DNA of 64,000 nucleotides from JACKHA01 sp041401985 (lineage in GTDB: Bacteria > Planctomycetota > Phycisphaerae > Phycisphaerales > UBA1924). Position 1 is the first letter of the stretch. Each line of letters starts with the position of its first letter. The DNA is taken from positions 1 to 64,000 of the forward strand of contig JAWKTE010000018.1 of the NCBI GenBank assembly GCA_041401985.1. Direction: 5' to 3'. This document shows, in pieces, positions 33,415-41,329 of this stretch. A program made the position numbers and the translations under genes. The notes beneath the pieces were generated by a model. The model saw nothing but the letters and a program-made list of their open reading frames with translations, did no database searches and was not told where the DNA came from.

Positions 33415-35151
33415 ATGGGTACGAGGCAGAGCAAGCGTGGGTGGCGGGGGCGTTGGGCGGTGCCGCTCGGCGCGGTGTCGCTTGCGCTCGGGGCGTGCGC
33501 TTCGTCGGGACCGGATCGGGCGCTGGTGCAGACGACGGCTGTGGGTGAGTACGGGGCGGCGCGGTCGCGGCTGTATGCCGCGGGGGTGTCGCCGGAGAAC
33601 ACGCGGGGCAACAGCAGCCTGCTGGACCGCGTGCGTCTGCTGCAGGTGGACCTGGCCGACGGCCAGGCGCGGGCGGCGGAGGTGAACGCCAATCGCGTGT
33701 ACGAGGTGCTGCGGACGCAGGGGATCAACGCGGATCGGACGGTCGCGTCGGTGGTGTTCGGCGAGGGCGTGCGGTACTGGAAGGGCGAGCCGTTCGAGCA
33801 GGCGCTGGCGTACACCTATATCGCGGTGCAGAAGGCGATGATCGGCGACTGGGGCAACGCCCGGGCGGCGGCCGAGGGCTCGCTGTTCCTGCTGCGCGAC
33901 TTCGGGGAGAACGAGCGGGGGCGGCGGCTTTCGCAGCAGGAACTGGCCGAGCGGGCGGCGCGGGCGGGCGACCGGTACCTCGAGTCGTACGAGGTGCGCG
34001 ACAGCGACTTCGCGCTGGGGTACTTCCTGTCGGGCGTAGCGTCGCTGGCGATCGGGGACCAGACCGGGGCGTCGGAGCGTCTGGCCGAGGCGGTCGCGCT
34101 GCGGCCCGACCTTGCCGACGCGGTCGAGGCGCTGCATCGCGGCGAGGCCAACACGATCCTCATCGTGGACTATGGGCTGGCCCCGACGAAGGTGGCCACG
34201 GGCCCTTCGGGGGCGATCAGCGACTACAGCGTGAACACGTGGAGCGACCAGTCGGCGATGCGGGTGACGGTTGATGGGCGCGAGGCCGGGCGGTTCCCGA
34301 TCGCGGCGGACGTCAATGCGATGGCCGCCGACCACTCGTGGCGGAATCTGGAAGACGTTCGCGTCGCCAAGGCGATCATCGGGCAGGGGCTGGTGGCGAC
34401 GGGGGCGGTGGTGGCGGCGACGGCCGACGACGACCAGGCGCAACTGGTCGGGTTGGGGCTGATTCTGGCCGGATTGGCGACGTCGGCGACGGCGTCGGCC
34501 GACACGCGGCACAACGAGCTGCTGCCGCAGCGGGTGTACGTCGCGGCGGTGGACGTGGCGGAGCCGGACTCGGCGGTGCGCATCGAGGCCGGGGGGCGGG
34601 AGTCGGCTTCGATGACGCTGCTGGGCGTGGACCCGCCTTCGGGCGAGCGGTTCCAGTTGCGGTACGTGCGGATGAACGCGCCGGGGGCGATGCCTCGCTG
34701 GGCGTCGTCGAAGCAGGTGTACTACCGGTCGGACTCGTACGACGGGGCGCTGGCGTCGCTGGGTTCTGGGGCGTCGTGGGGCGAGGCGTCGTCGGACGCC
34801 GAGCCGCTGGGGGACCTGCCGTACATCCTCGGGGGGCAGGATGTTTCGACGCCGACGCACGAGGCGCTGGCGCGGTACCAGGCCGCGGGATACCTGCGCG
34901 GCTTCACGCTGAGCGACCTGACGAACTTGTACCGCGAGGAGCGGATCACGCTGACGACGGAGGAGCAGGGCGGGGCGGCGGCCCGGCACATCCTCGAGGG
35001 CGGCTCGTCGCTGGTCGCGCCGCTTGCGGGGACGGCGGGGTTCGCACGCCTCTTCCAGACGCCGCACCAAGCGTATCGACCGCGGTCGGAACTCGTGCGG
35101 CGCGTGGCCGGCGAGCAGCGGGCGGTGTGGGGGGAAGGCGTTGGCCATTAG
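33415..35151 (+). CDS. COG3014-type lipoprotein with TPR-like N-terminal half
   Basis: A 578-residue lipoprotein with lipobox LALGAC. The N-terminal half is helical and TPR-like (RSRLYAAGVSPENTRGNSSLL, FEQALAYTYIAVQKAMIGDW, SGVASLAIGDQTGASERLAEAV). The second half is beta-rich and contains MRVTVDGREAGRFPIAADV and a hydrophobic Ala/Gly segment. Size and layout fit COG3014, found with LpoB and YcfL in proteobacterial clusters. The start at 33415 is chosen because the signal peptide begins there. No biochemical role is known; the association with LpoB suggests envelope assembly. Confidence 0.72.
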   Translation: MGTRQSKRGWRGRWAVPLGAVSLALGACASSGPDRALVQTTAVGEYGAARSRLYAAGVSPENTRGNSSLLDRVRLLQVDLADGQARAAEVNANRVYEVLRTQGINADRTVASVVFGEGVRYWKGEPFEQALAYTYIAVQKAMIGDWGNARAAAEGSLFLLRDFGENERGRRLSQQELAERAARAGDRYLESYEVRDSDFALGYFLSGVASLAIGDQTGASERLAEAVALRPDLADAVEALHRGEANTILIVDYGLAPTKVATGPSGAISDYSVNTWSDQSAMRVTVDGREAGRFPIAADVNAMAADHSWRNLEDVRVAKAIIGQGLVATGAVVAATADDDQAQLVGLGLILAGLATSATASADTRHNELLPQRVYVAAVDVAEPDSAVRIEAGGRESASMTLLGVDPPSGERFQLRYVRMNAPGAMPRWASSKQVYYRSDSYDGALASLGSGASWGEASSDAEPLGDLPYILGGQDVSTPTHEALARYQAAGYLRGFTLSDLTNLYREERITLTTEEQGGAAARHILEGGSSLVAPLAGTAGFARLFQTPHQAYRPRSELVRRVAGEQRAVWGEGVGH

Positions 35152-35153
35152 GC

Positions 35154-35217
35154 ATTAGGCACTGGGCACTCGGCACTTGGCACTTGGCACTTGGCACGTG
35201 GCACTTGGCACTCGGAA
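35154..35217. repeat. GGCACTTG tandem repeat
   Basis: About eight degenerate copies of an eight-base unit (GGCACTTG with variants GGCACTGG, GGCACTCG, GGCATTAG) fill the gap between two operon genes. A related inverted stretch occurs near 24594-24625. Confidence 0.8.
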
Positions 35218-35224
35218 CTTATCC

Positions 35225-35650
35225 ATGACACGATCAACCACCGTTCTGCTCCTGCTCGCCTGCGGCGCGGCCCTGACCGCGTGCAACCAGACGCCGCGGT
35301 ATCGCCCGCCGCCGGGGTCGCTCGAGGACCCGCTGCCGGTGGCGAACTATCCGAACATCAACGTGCATCGCCCGCTGACGCAGTACATCCTGGTCGCGGA
35401 CCCGATCATGACGCGCGACGACTTCGGGACGCTGCGGATCGACACGCCGATCCGGGCCAACGTCCGCCCCAACGAGGACCTGAACCTGCAGTACAAGTAC
35501 CAGTTCCTGGACGCCCAGGGGCGGGTGCTCCAGCCCGAACCGGCGTGGCAGTACATCCGCGTCGAGCCGACGCTGCAGTACTATCTGACCGCCAACTCGA
35601 TGGACGACCGGGCGGCGGACTGGCGGCTTGAGATCAAGCCGGCGCGGTGA
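35225..35650 (+). CDS. ycfL: YcfL-like (DUF1425) lipoprotein
   Basis: A 141-residue lipoprotein with lipobox AALTAC. The body (ITQYILV-like LTQYILVADPIM, RANVRPNEDLNLQYKYQFLD, GRVLQPEPAWQYIRVEP) matches the DUF1425/YcfL pattern of a small beta protein. In Escherichia coli ycfL lies next to lpoB. Its presence as the last gene of this operon supports the identity of the whole cluster. Start ATG 35225 is 73 bases after the preceding gene, across the tandem repeat. Confidence 0.78.
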   Translation: MTRSTTVLLLLACGAALTACNQTPRYRPPPGSLEDPLPVANYPNINVHRPLTQYILVADPIMTRDDFGTLRIDTPIRANVRPNEDLNLQYKYQFLDAQGRVLQPEPAWQYIRVEPTLQYYLTANSMDDRAADWRLEIKPAR

Positions 35651-35655
35651 TCGTT

Positions 35656-35757
35656 GCAGCGCGCGAGCCGGGGCGTCCCCGCCCCGGAACGAACAGCTGC
35701 GACGCGGTTCCTGGGCGAAGGGGGCCGGGGCAGGGGACGCCCCGGCTCGCGCGCTGC
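35656..35757. repeat. Inverted pair of 32-base arms (family H)
   Basis: The arm at 35656-35687 (starting GCAGCGCGCGAGCCGGGGCG) and the one at 35725-35757 are reverse complements with a single-base length difference. The pair lies between convergent ycfL and ribE. Confidence 0.85.
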
Positions 35758-35800
35758 TGGAGCGAGCGGGCACGTCGGGGCAAAGGAACTCGCCGCGATC

Positions 35801-36430
35801 TCACGATCCCGGCGCTGAGTGGTCCAGGTAGTGGCGCATCACGTGCACCACCGCCTTGGCCATGGCGTCGGCCTCGACGTTGATCCGGTCGCCCTCGCGG
35901 AGGTCTCGGAGGGTCGTCCGGGCCAGCGTCTCGGGGATGAGGGCGACCTCGATCGTGCCGGTTGCGGGGTCCACGGTCGCCAGTGTGAGCGAGACGCCGT
36001 CGAGGCAGACCGAGCCCTTGGGAATCATCGCGGGCATGAGGTCAGCCGGCGGGCGCACCTGGACGCGCCACCCGCCCGCGCTGGCGTCGCCGCGCTGGAC
36101 GCTTGTGACCACGCCGACACCATCGATATGACCCTGCACGACGTGCCCGCCGAGGAGCGTCGTCGGGGTCGCGGCGTGCTCCAGGTTCACCGCCGCGCCG
36201 ACCGCCAGATCGCCCAAAGTCGTCTTCGAGAGCGTCTCGGGGATGGCGTCGAAGGCCCAGCCGGCCGATTCGAGCGTCACCAGCGTGAGGCAGACGCCGG
36301 CGATGCAGATTGAGTCGCCGGGGCTGGGCTGGTGGGTCCAGCCGGCCGGGTCGAGCACGATGCGGACGCCCGCCCGGGTGGGCGACTTGGCCGCGATCCG
36401 TCCCGTGTGCTGGACGAGGCCTGTGAACAT
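35801..36430 (-). CDS. ribE: Riboflavin synthase, alpha subunit
   Basis: A 209-residue riboflavin synthase, which dismutates two molecules of 6,7-dimethyl-8-ribityllumazine to riboflavin. It begins MFTGLVQHTGRI and has two lumazine-binding repeats with paired motifs: GDSICIAGVCLTLV and GSVCLDGVSLTLATVD, plus LGGHVVQGHIDGVG. Length is normal. No other riboflavin gene is adjacent and I see no FMN riboswitch motif in the 277-base upstream gap. Confidence 0.95.
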   Translation of the reverse strand: MFTGLVQHTGRIAAKSPTRAGVRIVLDPAGWTHQPSPGDSICIAGVCLTLVTLESAGWAFDAIPETLSKTTLGDLAVGAAVNLEHAATPTTLLGGHVVQGHIDGVGVVTSVQRGDASAGGWRVQVRPPADLMPAMIPKGSVCLDGVSLTLATVDPATGTIEVALIPETLARTTLRDLREGDRINVEADAMAKAVVHVMRHYLDHSAPGS

Positions 36431-36707
36431 GGGGGACTGTTGGCGTGGGGCGGTCGGAATCAAGCACGCCCGTCCGACGCCCGGACGGGTCGCCGGTCGC
36501 CGGAACCCCGCGGCCCCGGGGCACGAATCGACCCGTTCCCCGCCGACCCTGGGCCCGGCCCCGGTAGGGCGTCCCCTTGACCCGCCCGGACGCCTCATCC
36601 ATACTGGTGCCCCGCGCGCGACGCGGGAGGCCCGGCCCCATTCCTGGCGACCGGCCGCTTCGGTCCAGATTCGACTCCGCCCCTCTCGGCCACGGACACC
36701 CAACCCC

Positions 36708-37856
36708 ATGCGGAACAATACTTTGACGCCACGCACCTCGATCGTCGCTCTGGCCGCGCTTGGCGTGGGCCTTTCCGTGCTCGGTGGCCTGGCGGGCTGC
36801 GAGACCTCCGGCGGCGGGTCGGGCGGCGGCGGATCGGCGGCGCCCGCCCCGTCCCAGATGGTCTCAACCGACGCCTGGAACGCGCTGGGCTATCGCCTCG
36901 ACTGGCAGGGGTACGCCTCGGTGCCAGGCGGCGGGCGGGTGACCAACTTCGCGATCGGCAACGACTGCCTGGTCGTGCAGGAGAGCGGCAGCCGCGTCTC
37001 GCTGCTCGAGAAGTCCAACGGCGCCATCCGCTGGACGAACCAACTCGCCAGCCGCCTGACCCGGTTCACGAGCGTTGATGTGCGGGGCAACTCCGTGTGG
37101 GCCTCGAGCGAGAGCGAACTGATCGGCCTGGACATCGAGTCCGGCGACGTGGTCGCCCGTCAGCGGTTTGCTCGCGTTGTGAACACCCCGCCGCTGTTCT
37201 CCGGCGGCGTCGCGGTCTATGGCACCGCGTCGGGCGAGGTCATCGGGCACCTGACGACGGCGAACGTGAAACTGTGGGGCTTCCAGTCTCCCGGCGCGAT
37301 CACGACGCCGGCGGTCGATGTCAACGGCATCGCGGCCATCGTGTCGCAGTCGGGCGACGTGATGTTCCTGGACCCGCAGACCGGCACGCTGTACGCCGGG
37401 GCCCGCATGTTCCGGGGCGTCGAGAGCGCCCCGGCTTCCGGCGACGGGGCGGCGTATGTGGCCAGCCTGGACCAGTCGATCTACGCGTTCGAGCCGTCGG
37501 GCGGCGTCCGCTGGCGGTACCGCACCGAGTATGCCCTGCGGGGCAAGCCGGTGTTCCACGCCGGCGTGGTGTACTGCGAGGTGCCGCAGCAGGGGATGGT
37601 CGCGCTCGACGCGCGGACCGGCGGGCGTCGGTGGAACAACCCGGAGGTTCGCGGCACGGTCGTGGCCCAGCGGAACGGCATGCTCGTGGTGTTCAACGGG
37701 CGTGAGGCGCTGCTTGTCGATCCGGCCGACGGCGGGATCGTCGAGCGGCAGTCGCTCTCGAACGTGGCCCGCGTGGTCGCGGAGCAGTTCACGGATGGGG
37801 CGATCTACACGGTGTCGTCTTCGGGTGCCGTGGCTCGCCTGGTTCCCGGGCGATAG
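36708..37856 (+). CDS. PQQ-repeat beta-propeller lipoprotein
   Basis: A 382-residue lipoprotein with lipobox LGGLAGC, a Gly/Ser/Ala linker of about 20 residues and then a PQQ-like propeller. Repeats include VSLLEKSNGAIRWTNQLAS, IGLDIESGDVVARQRF, VMFLDPQTGTLYAGARMF, IYAFEPSGGVRWRYRTEYAL and VALDARTGGRRWNNPEVRG. Such propellers scaffold protein contacts, as in BamB, or bind cofactors. A BamB-like role cannot be claimed without other Bam genes. It is divergent from ribE. Confidence 0.8.
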   Translation: MRNNTLTPRTSIVALAALGVGLSVLGGLAGCETSGGGSGGGGSAAPAPSQMVSTDAWNALGYRLDWQGYASVPGGGRVTNFAIGNDCLVVQESGSRVSLLEKSNGAIRWTNQLASRLTRFTSVDVRGNSVWASSESELIGLDIESGDVVARQRFARVVNTPPLFSGGVAVYGTASGEVIGHLTTANVKLWGFQSPGAITTPAVDVNGIAAIVSQSGDVMFLDPQTGTLYAGARMFRGVESAPASGDGAAYVASLDQSIYAFEPSGGVRWRYRTEYALRGKPVFHAGVVYCEVPQQGMVALDARTGGRRWNNPEVRGTVVAQRNGMLVVFNGREALLVDPADGGIVERQSLSNVARVVAEQFTDGAIYTVSSSGAVARLVPGR

Positions 37857-37860
37857 GGTT

Positions 37861-38115
37861 TGAACACAGTGGCACAGAGGCACAGAGGCGGGAACTGAGT
37901 CTGAGATGCGGCGGAGGCGCGGCTGAACAAGCGGCACAACCGCGTGGCGGCGTTCGTGTGTGTTTCGCCGCGGATCGGTGCCCCGCGTTGCTCCTTGGTC
38001 TGGCCGAACCGACAGAGGCGTGCGAGCAACGGGAGCCCGCTTCGGCGCGCGTTCTCTTCTCATACCCTTGCCTTGCCTCTGTGTGCTTCTCTGTGCTTCT
38101 GTGCCTCTGTGTTCA
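37861..38115. repeat. Inverted repeat, family F
   Basis: TGAACACAGTGGCACAGAGG at the left mirrors GCCTCTGTGTTCA and adjacent CTTCTGTGCCTCTG units at the right, each arm made of short CACAGAGG-type repeats. It fills the 277-base gap between the PQQ gene and purH. Confidence 0.75.
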
Positions 38116-38133
38116 CTCCGCTCCGGAGCCTGC

Positions 38134-39867
38134 ATGCCCGACCTCGTGCCCGTCCGAACCGCGCTGCTCTCGGTGTCCGACAAGACGGGGCTCGTGGAGT
38201 TCGCCCGAGCCCTCGCGGGCCACGGCGTGCGTCTCGTCTCGACCGGCGGCACGGCCAAGGCGCTCATCGCCGCCGGGCTTGAAGTCACGCCGATCGAGTC
38301 GCTCACCGGGTTCCCGGAGATGATGGACGGCCGTCTCAAGACGCTGCACCCCAAGGTCCACGGCGGGCTGCTGGGCCTGCGCGACCACCACGGCGCGGCG
38401 ATGCGCGAGCACGCCATCGACGCCATCGACCTGGTCTGCATCAACCTCTACCCGTTCGAGGCGACCATCGCCCGCCCGGGCGTGACCGAGCACGAGGCCA
38501 TCGAGAACATCGACATCGGCGGCCCGGCGATGATCCGCTCGGCCAGCAAGAACTTCGAGTGGGTGGCGCCTGTCACGTCGCCGGGGCAGTACGCGCGGGT
38601 GGTCGAGGCGATGGGTGCCGGAAAGGGCTCGCTGCCGCGGCGGCTGCGTGCCGAACTGGCCCGCGAGGCATTCGAAGCGACCGCGGCGTACGACGCGACG
38701 ATCGCGGCCCACTTCGGGCGCGCGGTCGCGCCTCGCACTGGTGAAATTGGTTCTGATGGCGTCGCGGACGGAAACGGCGATGGCGGCCGGGGCGTGTTCC
38801 CTGAGCGTCTCACGCTGCCGCTGTCGCGTGTGTCCGTGCTGTCCTACGGCGAAAACCCGCACCAGCGGGGCGCGGCGTACGTCGATCCGTCGCTGCCGGG
38901 CATCGCCAGCGTCCTGCGCGCCACCAAGCACCATGGCAAGGACCTGTCGTACAACAACCTGAACGACGCGGCGGCGGCGTGGGCGCTGGCCGAGGCGCTT
39001 GGAGGCGGTTCTGGCTCACTGGGGTCGCGTGCCTCCGGCGTGCGTGCGTGCGGAACGCCCGCGACCCCAGGTCGCCTTGCAGACACCGTTGGTGCCGTGG
39101 TTGTCAAGCACACCAACCCCTGCGGCGCGGCGACCGCCCCCACGGTCGCTCGCGCGGTTGAAGCCGCCATGATCGGCGATCCGCTGGCGGCATACGGCGG
39201 CATCCTCGCGGTGTCGGGGGAGATCGACGCCGACTCCGCCGAGTGGCTCGCGTCGCGCGATGTGTTCCTCGAGGTGATCCTGGCCCGCGCGTTCGCCGCC
39301 GCGGCCCTGGAACGCCTGACCGCCCGCTGGAAGAACGTCCGCCTGCTGAGCCTTGGCGACGCCTGGGCCGACCAGCACAACGCGGCGCGCAGCTTGCTCT
39401 CGATCCGCCCCATCCCCGGCGGCGCGATCGTGCAGACGCCCGACACGCTATCCGACCCCGCGACGTGGGCCCACGCCGCGGGTCCGGCCCCCACCGACGC
39501 CGTCCGGCGCGCCTGCGTCACGCTCGAGTGCATCGGCCGCGCGCTGTCGAGCAACGCCATTGCGATCGGTGGCCCCGACGCGGCCCGCCCCGGCGTGGTC
39601 CGCCTCTTCGGCGCGGGCGCGGGCCAGATGGACCGCGTCGCGGCGTGCCGCATCGCCGTTGAAAAGGCCGGCGACCTGGCCCGCGGCTCGATCGCGTTCT
39701 CCGACGCGTTCTTCCCGTTCCCCGACGGGCCGCGTCTGCTCATCGAGGCGGGCGTCGCGACCATCGTCCACCCCGGCGGCTCGAAGCGCGACGCCGAGAC
39801 GTTCGCGCTGTGCGACGAGCGCGGCGTGACGTGCCTGACCACGGGCGTGCGGCACTTCCGGCACTGA
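38134..39867 (+). CDS. purH: Bifunctional AICAR transformylase/IMP cyclohydrolase
   Basis: A 577-residue PurH that performs the last two steps of IMP synthesis. The N-terminal cyclohydrolase domain has LLSVSDKTGL, LVSTGGTAKAL and GRLKTLHPKVHGGLL; the transformylase part has LSYGENPHQRGA, VVVKHTNPCGA and, near the end, SDAFFPFPDG. Between DAAAAWALAEAL and VVVKHTNPCG, where homologues have a few residues, there are about 28 extra residues (roughly 290-317). These are encoded by a palindromic repeat at 39019-39070. The frame is intact and both active-site motifs are present. Confidence 0.95.
   Translation: MPDLVPVRTALLSVSDKTGLVEFARALAGHGVRLVSTGGTAKALIAAGLEVTPIESLTGFPEMMDGRLKTLHPKVHGGLLGLRDHHGAAMREHAIDAIDLVCINLYPFEATIARPGVTEHEAIENIDIGGPAMIRSASKNFEWVAPVTSPGQYARVVEAMGAGKGSLPRRLRAELAREAFEATAAYDATIAAHFGRAVAPRTGEIGSDGVADGNGDGGRGVFPERLTLPLSRVSVLSYGENPHQRGAAYVDPSLPGIASVLRATKHHGKDLSYNNLNDAAAAWALAEALGGGSGSLGSRASGVRACGTPATPGRLADTVGAVVVKHTNPCGAATAPTVARAVEAAMIGDPLAAYGGILAVSGEIDADSAEWLASRDVFLEVILARAFAAAALERLTARWKNVRLLSLGDAWADQHNAARSLLSIRPIPGGAIVQTPDTLSDPATWAHAAGPAPTDAVRRACVTLECIGRALSSNAIAIGGPDAARPGVVRLFGAGAGQMDRVAACRIAVEKAGDLARGSIAFSDAFFPFPDGPRLLIEAGVATIVHPGGSKRDAETFALCDERGVTCLTTGVRHFRH
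39019..39070. repeat. Palindromic repeat family D, in frame inside purH
   Basis: CTGGGGTCGCG (39019-39029) pairs perfectly with CGCGACCCCAG (39060-39070) around a 30-base loop. In reverse complement it matches the intergenic copy at 4341-4372. Confidence 0.8.
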
Positions 39868-40009
39868 GCGGGCGAGTGCGGACGGCGCGGCCGGATTGAC
39901 TGGGATTCGTTGAGCCTCGTCGGGCCTCACCGGGTCTCATCAGGATGCGCGACTCCATAGTGGCGATTCCGGGTTCCGCGCTGGCCACGATGCGGGGTAC
40001 TCTGCTGGC

Positions 40010-40519
40010 ATGGACTTCTGCCGGACGTACGAATACCTCTGCCGCGCACGGGCACGCCTGCTTGAGTGGGTCCGCCCGCTGTCGCCCGAGCAGTACGAGC
40101 GGGCGTTTGCCATTGGCCCCGGCTCGCTGGCGCGCGTGCTGACGCACATCCTCATCAGCGAGTGGTACTACGTCGAGCGCCTGCTCGGGAACGAGGTGCC
40201 GGCGTACGACCAGTGGGCGATCCGTGATGAGGCGCCGCCGGCGTTCGACGCTTTGGAACGTGCATGGAGCGAGCAGGCGGTGCGGACGCGCGGCGCGCTT
40301 GCGATGGCGCGTGATTGGGATGCGACGCTGGAGTATCAGGTGACCGACGACGACGGCGTGCGGATCGTCGTGACCGCGACGCCGCGCGACATCGCGACGC
40401 AGTTGGTCCTGCACGAGGTCCACCACCGTGCGCAGGCGATGAACATGCTGCGGCAGATGGGGGTGAAGGCCGAGGACCTTGACTACAACCTGATGGTGTA
40501 TGGGCGAAGGCCGGCGTGA
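40010..40519 (+). CDS. DinB-family metal-binding protein
   Basis: A 169-residue four-helix-bundle protein of the DinB/YfiT type. The metal-binding His residues fit LTHILISEWYY and VLHEVHHRAQ (two in the last segment). Members include thiol-dependent transferases, but most are uncharacterised. It is single, with no bacillithiol gene in view. Confidence 0.82.
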   Translation: MDFCRTYEYLCRARARLLEWVRPLSPEQYERAFAIGPGSLARVLTHILISEWYYVERLLGNEVPAYDQWAIRDEAPPAFDALERAWSEQAVRTRGALAMARDWDATLEYQVTDDDGVRIVVTATPRDIATQLVLHEVHHRAQAMNMLRQMGVKAEDLDYNLMVYGRRPA

Positions 40520-40548
40520 GCGACGTCGACATCCGCTTCGACGAGGCG

Positions 40549-40797
40549 TCACGCAGCCTGGTCGCCGCGTGTCTTGCGCCTCACTGGCGGCCGGCCGGAC
40601 TCCTTCGCCCGACTCGCCCCAGACTCCTTGCGGCCCACTTCACGCAGATAGCCCTCCACGGTGCCGCCCCCGGCGTTCCAGAGTTGCGACCGAATCGCGC
40701 GAACTTCATCCACGATGGCGTCCAGTTCGGCGAGCGGACCTTGTTCGCTCACGCGGGGTTCCGCCTTCTTCGAGGATCGAGACTTCTTCGCTGCCAC
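40549..40797 (-). CDS. Probable antitoxin of the VapC-like pair
   Basis: An 82-residue basic protein. The central ELDAIVDEVRAIRSQLW followed by GGTVEGYLREV resembles the small partners found directly after PIN proteins of this subgroup. It begins five bases after the toxin gene ends, an unusual toxin-first order. Both ends are Lys/Arg-rich, with no clear DNA-binding motif. Confidence 0.65.
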   Translation of the reverse strand: MAAKKSRSSKKAEPRVSEQGPLAELDAIVDEVRAIRSQLWNAGGGTVEGYLREVGRKESGASRAKESGRPPVRRKTRGDQAA

Positions 40798-40802
40798 GAC
40801 GG

Positions 40803-41273
40803 CTACCCCTCCGCTCCGAGCGTCAGCGGCGATGCGATGACCGGAACCGCAAGCCCGAGGCTCTGATTAACGATCCGAATGTGCTGGGCCTTGTTCGCAT
40901 TTGCCAGGTGCCGAAAGTTCCACGTCAAGAGAAACTCTATGCCGTGAGTCGAGGCCATCGCGAGATGCGCCGCGTCACCGAGCGAGTCGACCGGCATCAC
41001 TTTCCTTCGAACATACTCGGCGACGACCGTCTCAAACCCGCTCGCGCGCTCGAGGGTCTCTACCCCACTGAGCAGCTCAAGACACTGCTCGGCTTTGTCC
41101 GCCGGCCCACGGGCGATCTCGTCAACCACGAACTCCGAAGTCACCAGCTGAAAGGTGGACTTCGCCGCGGACCACCAGTCCCGAGTGATCTGCCGCCACA
41201 ACGAGGCCTGCGTCGTTCGGCGCGTCTCGAAGTACACGCTGGGAATCGTTGTTTCGATGTAGACTCGCTTCAT
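40803..41273 (-). CDS. PIN-domain (VapC-like) toxin
   Basis: A 156-residue PIN protein. MKRVYIETTIPSVYFETR replaces the usual initial Asp by Glu (YIETT), a feature of one PIN subgroup. SEFVVDEIARG carries a conserved Glu, and SLGDAAHLAMASTHGIEFLLTWNFRHL the C-terminal acidic residue and the core. Such proteins cleave tRNA or rRNA. ATG 41273 is preferred to GTG 41282. Confidence 0.82.
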   Translation of the reverse strand: MKRVYIETTIPSVYFETRRTTQASLWRQITRDWWSAAKSTFQLVTSEFVVDEIARGPADKAEQCLELLSGVETLERASGFETVVAEYVRRKVMPVDSLGDAAHLAMASTHGIEFLLTWNFRHLANANKAQHIRIVNQSLGLAVPVIASPLTLGAEG

Positions 41274-41329
41274 GTGGAGCACCCGCAGCCTTCACGGCGA
41301 ACGAAGTCTGGCTGACCCGCCCGCCCGTT

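Noticed and set aside
36431..36707. FMN riboswitch upstream of ribE
   Set aside because: None of the conserved RFN motif was found; only a CCCGTCCG/CGGACGGG hairpin at 36469-36489 is visible.
40549..41273. Integron or prophage cargo status for the VapC-like pair
   Set aside because: No attachment site, integrase or compositional shift was seen.
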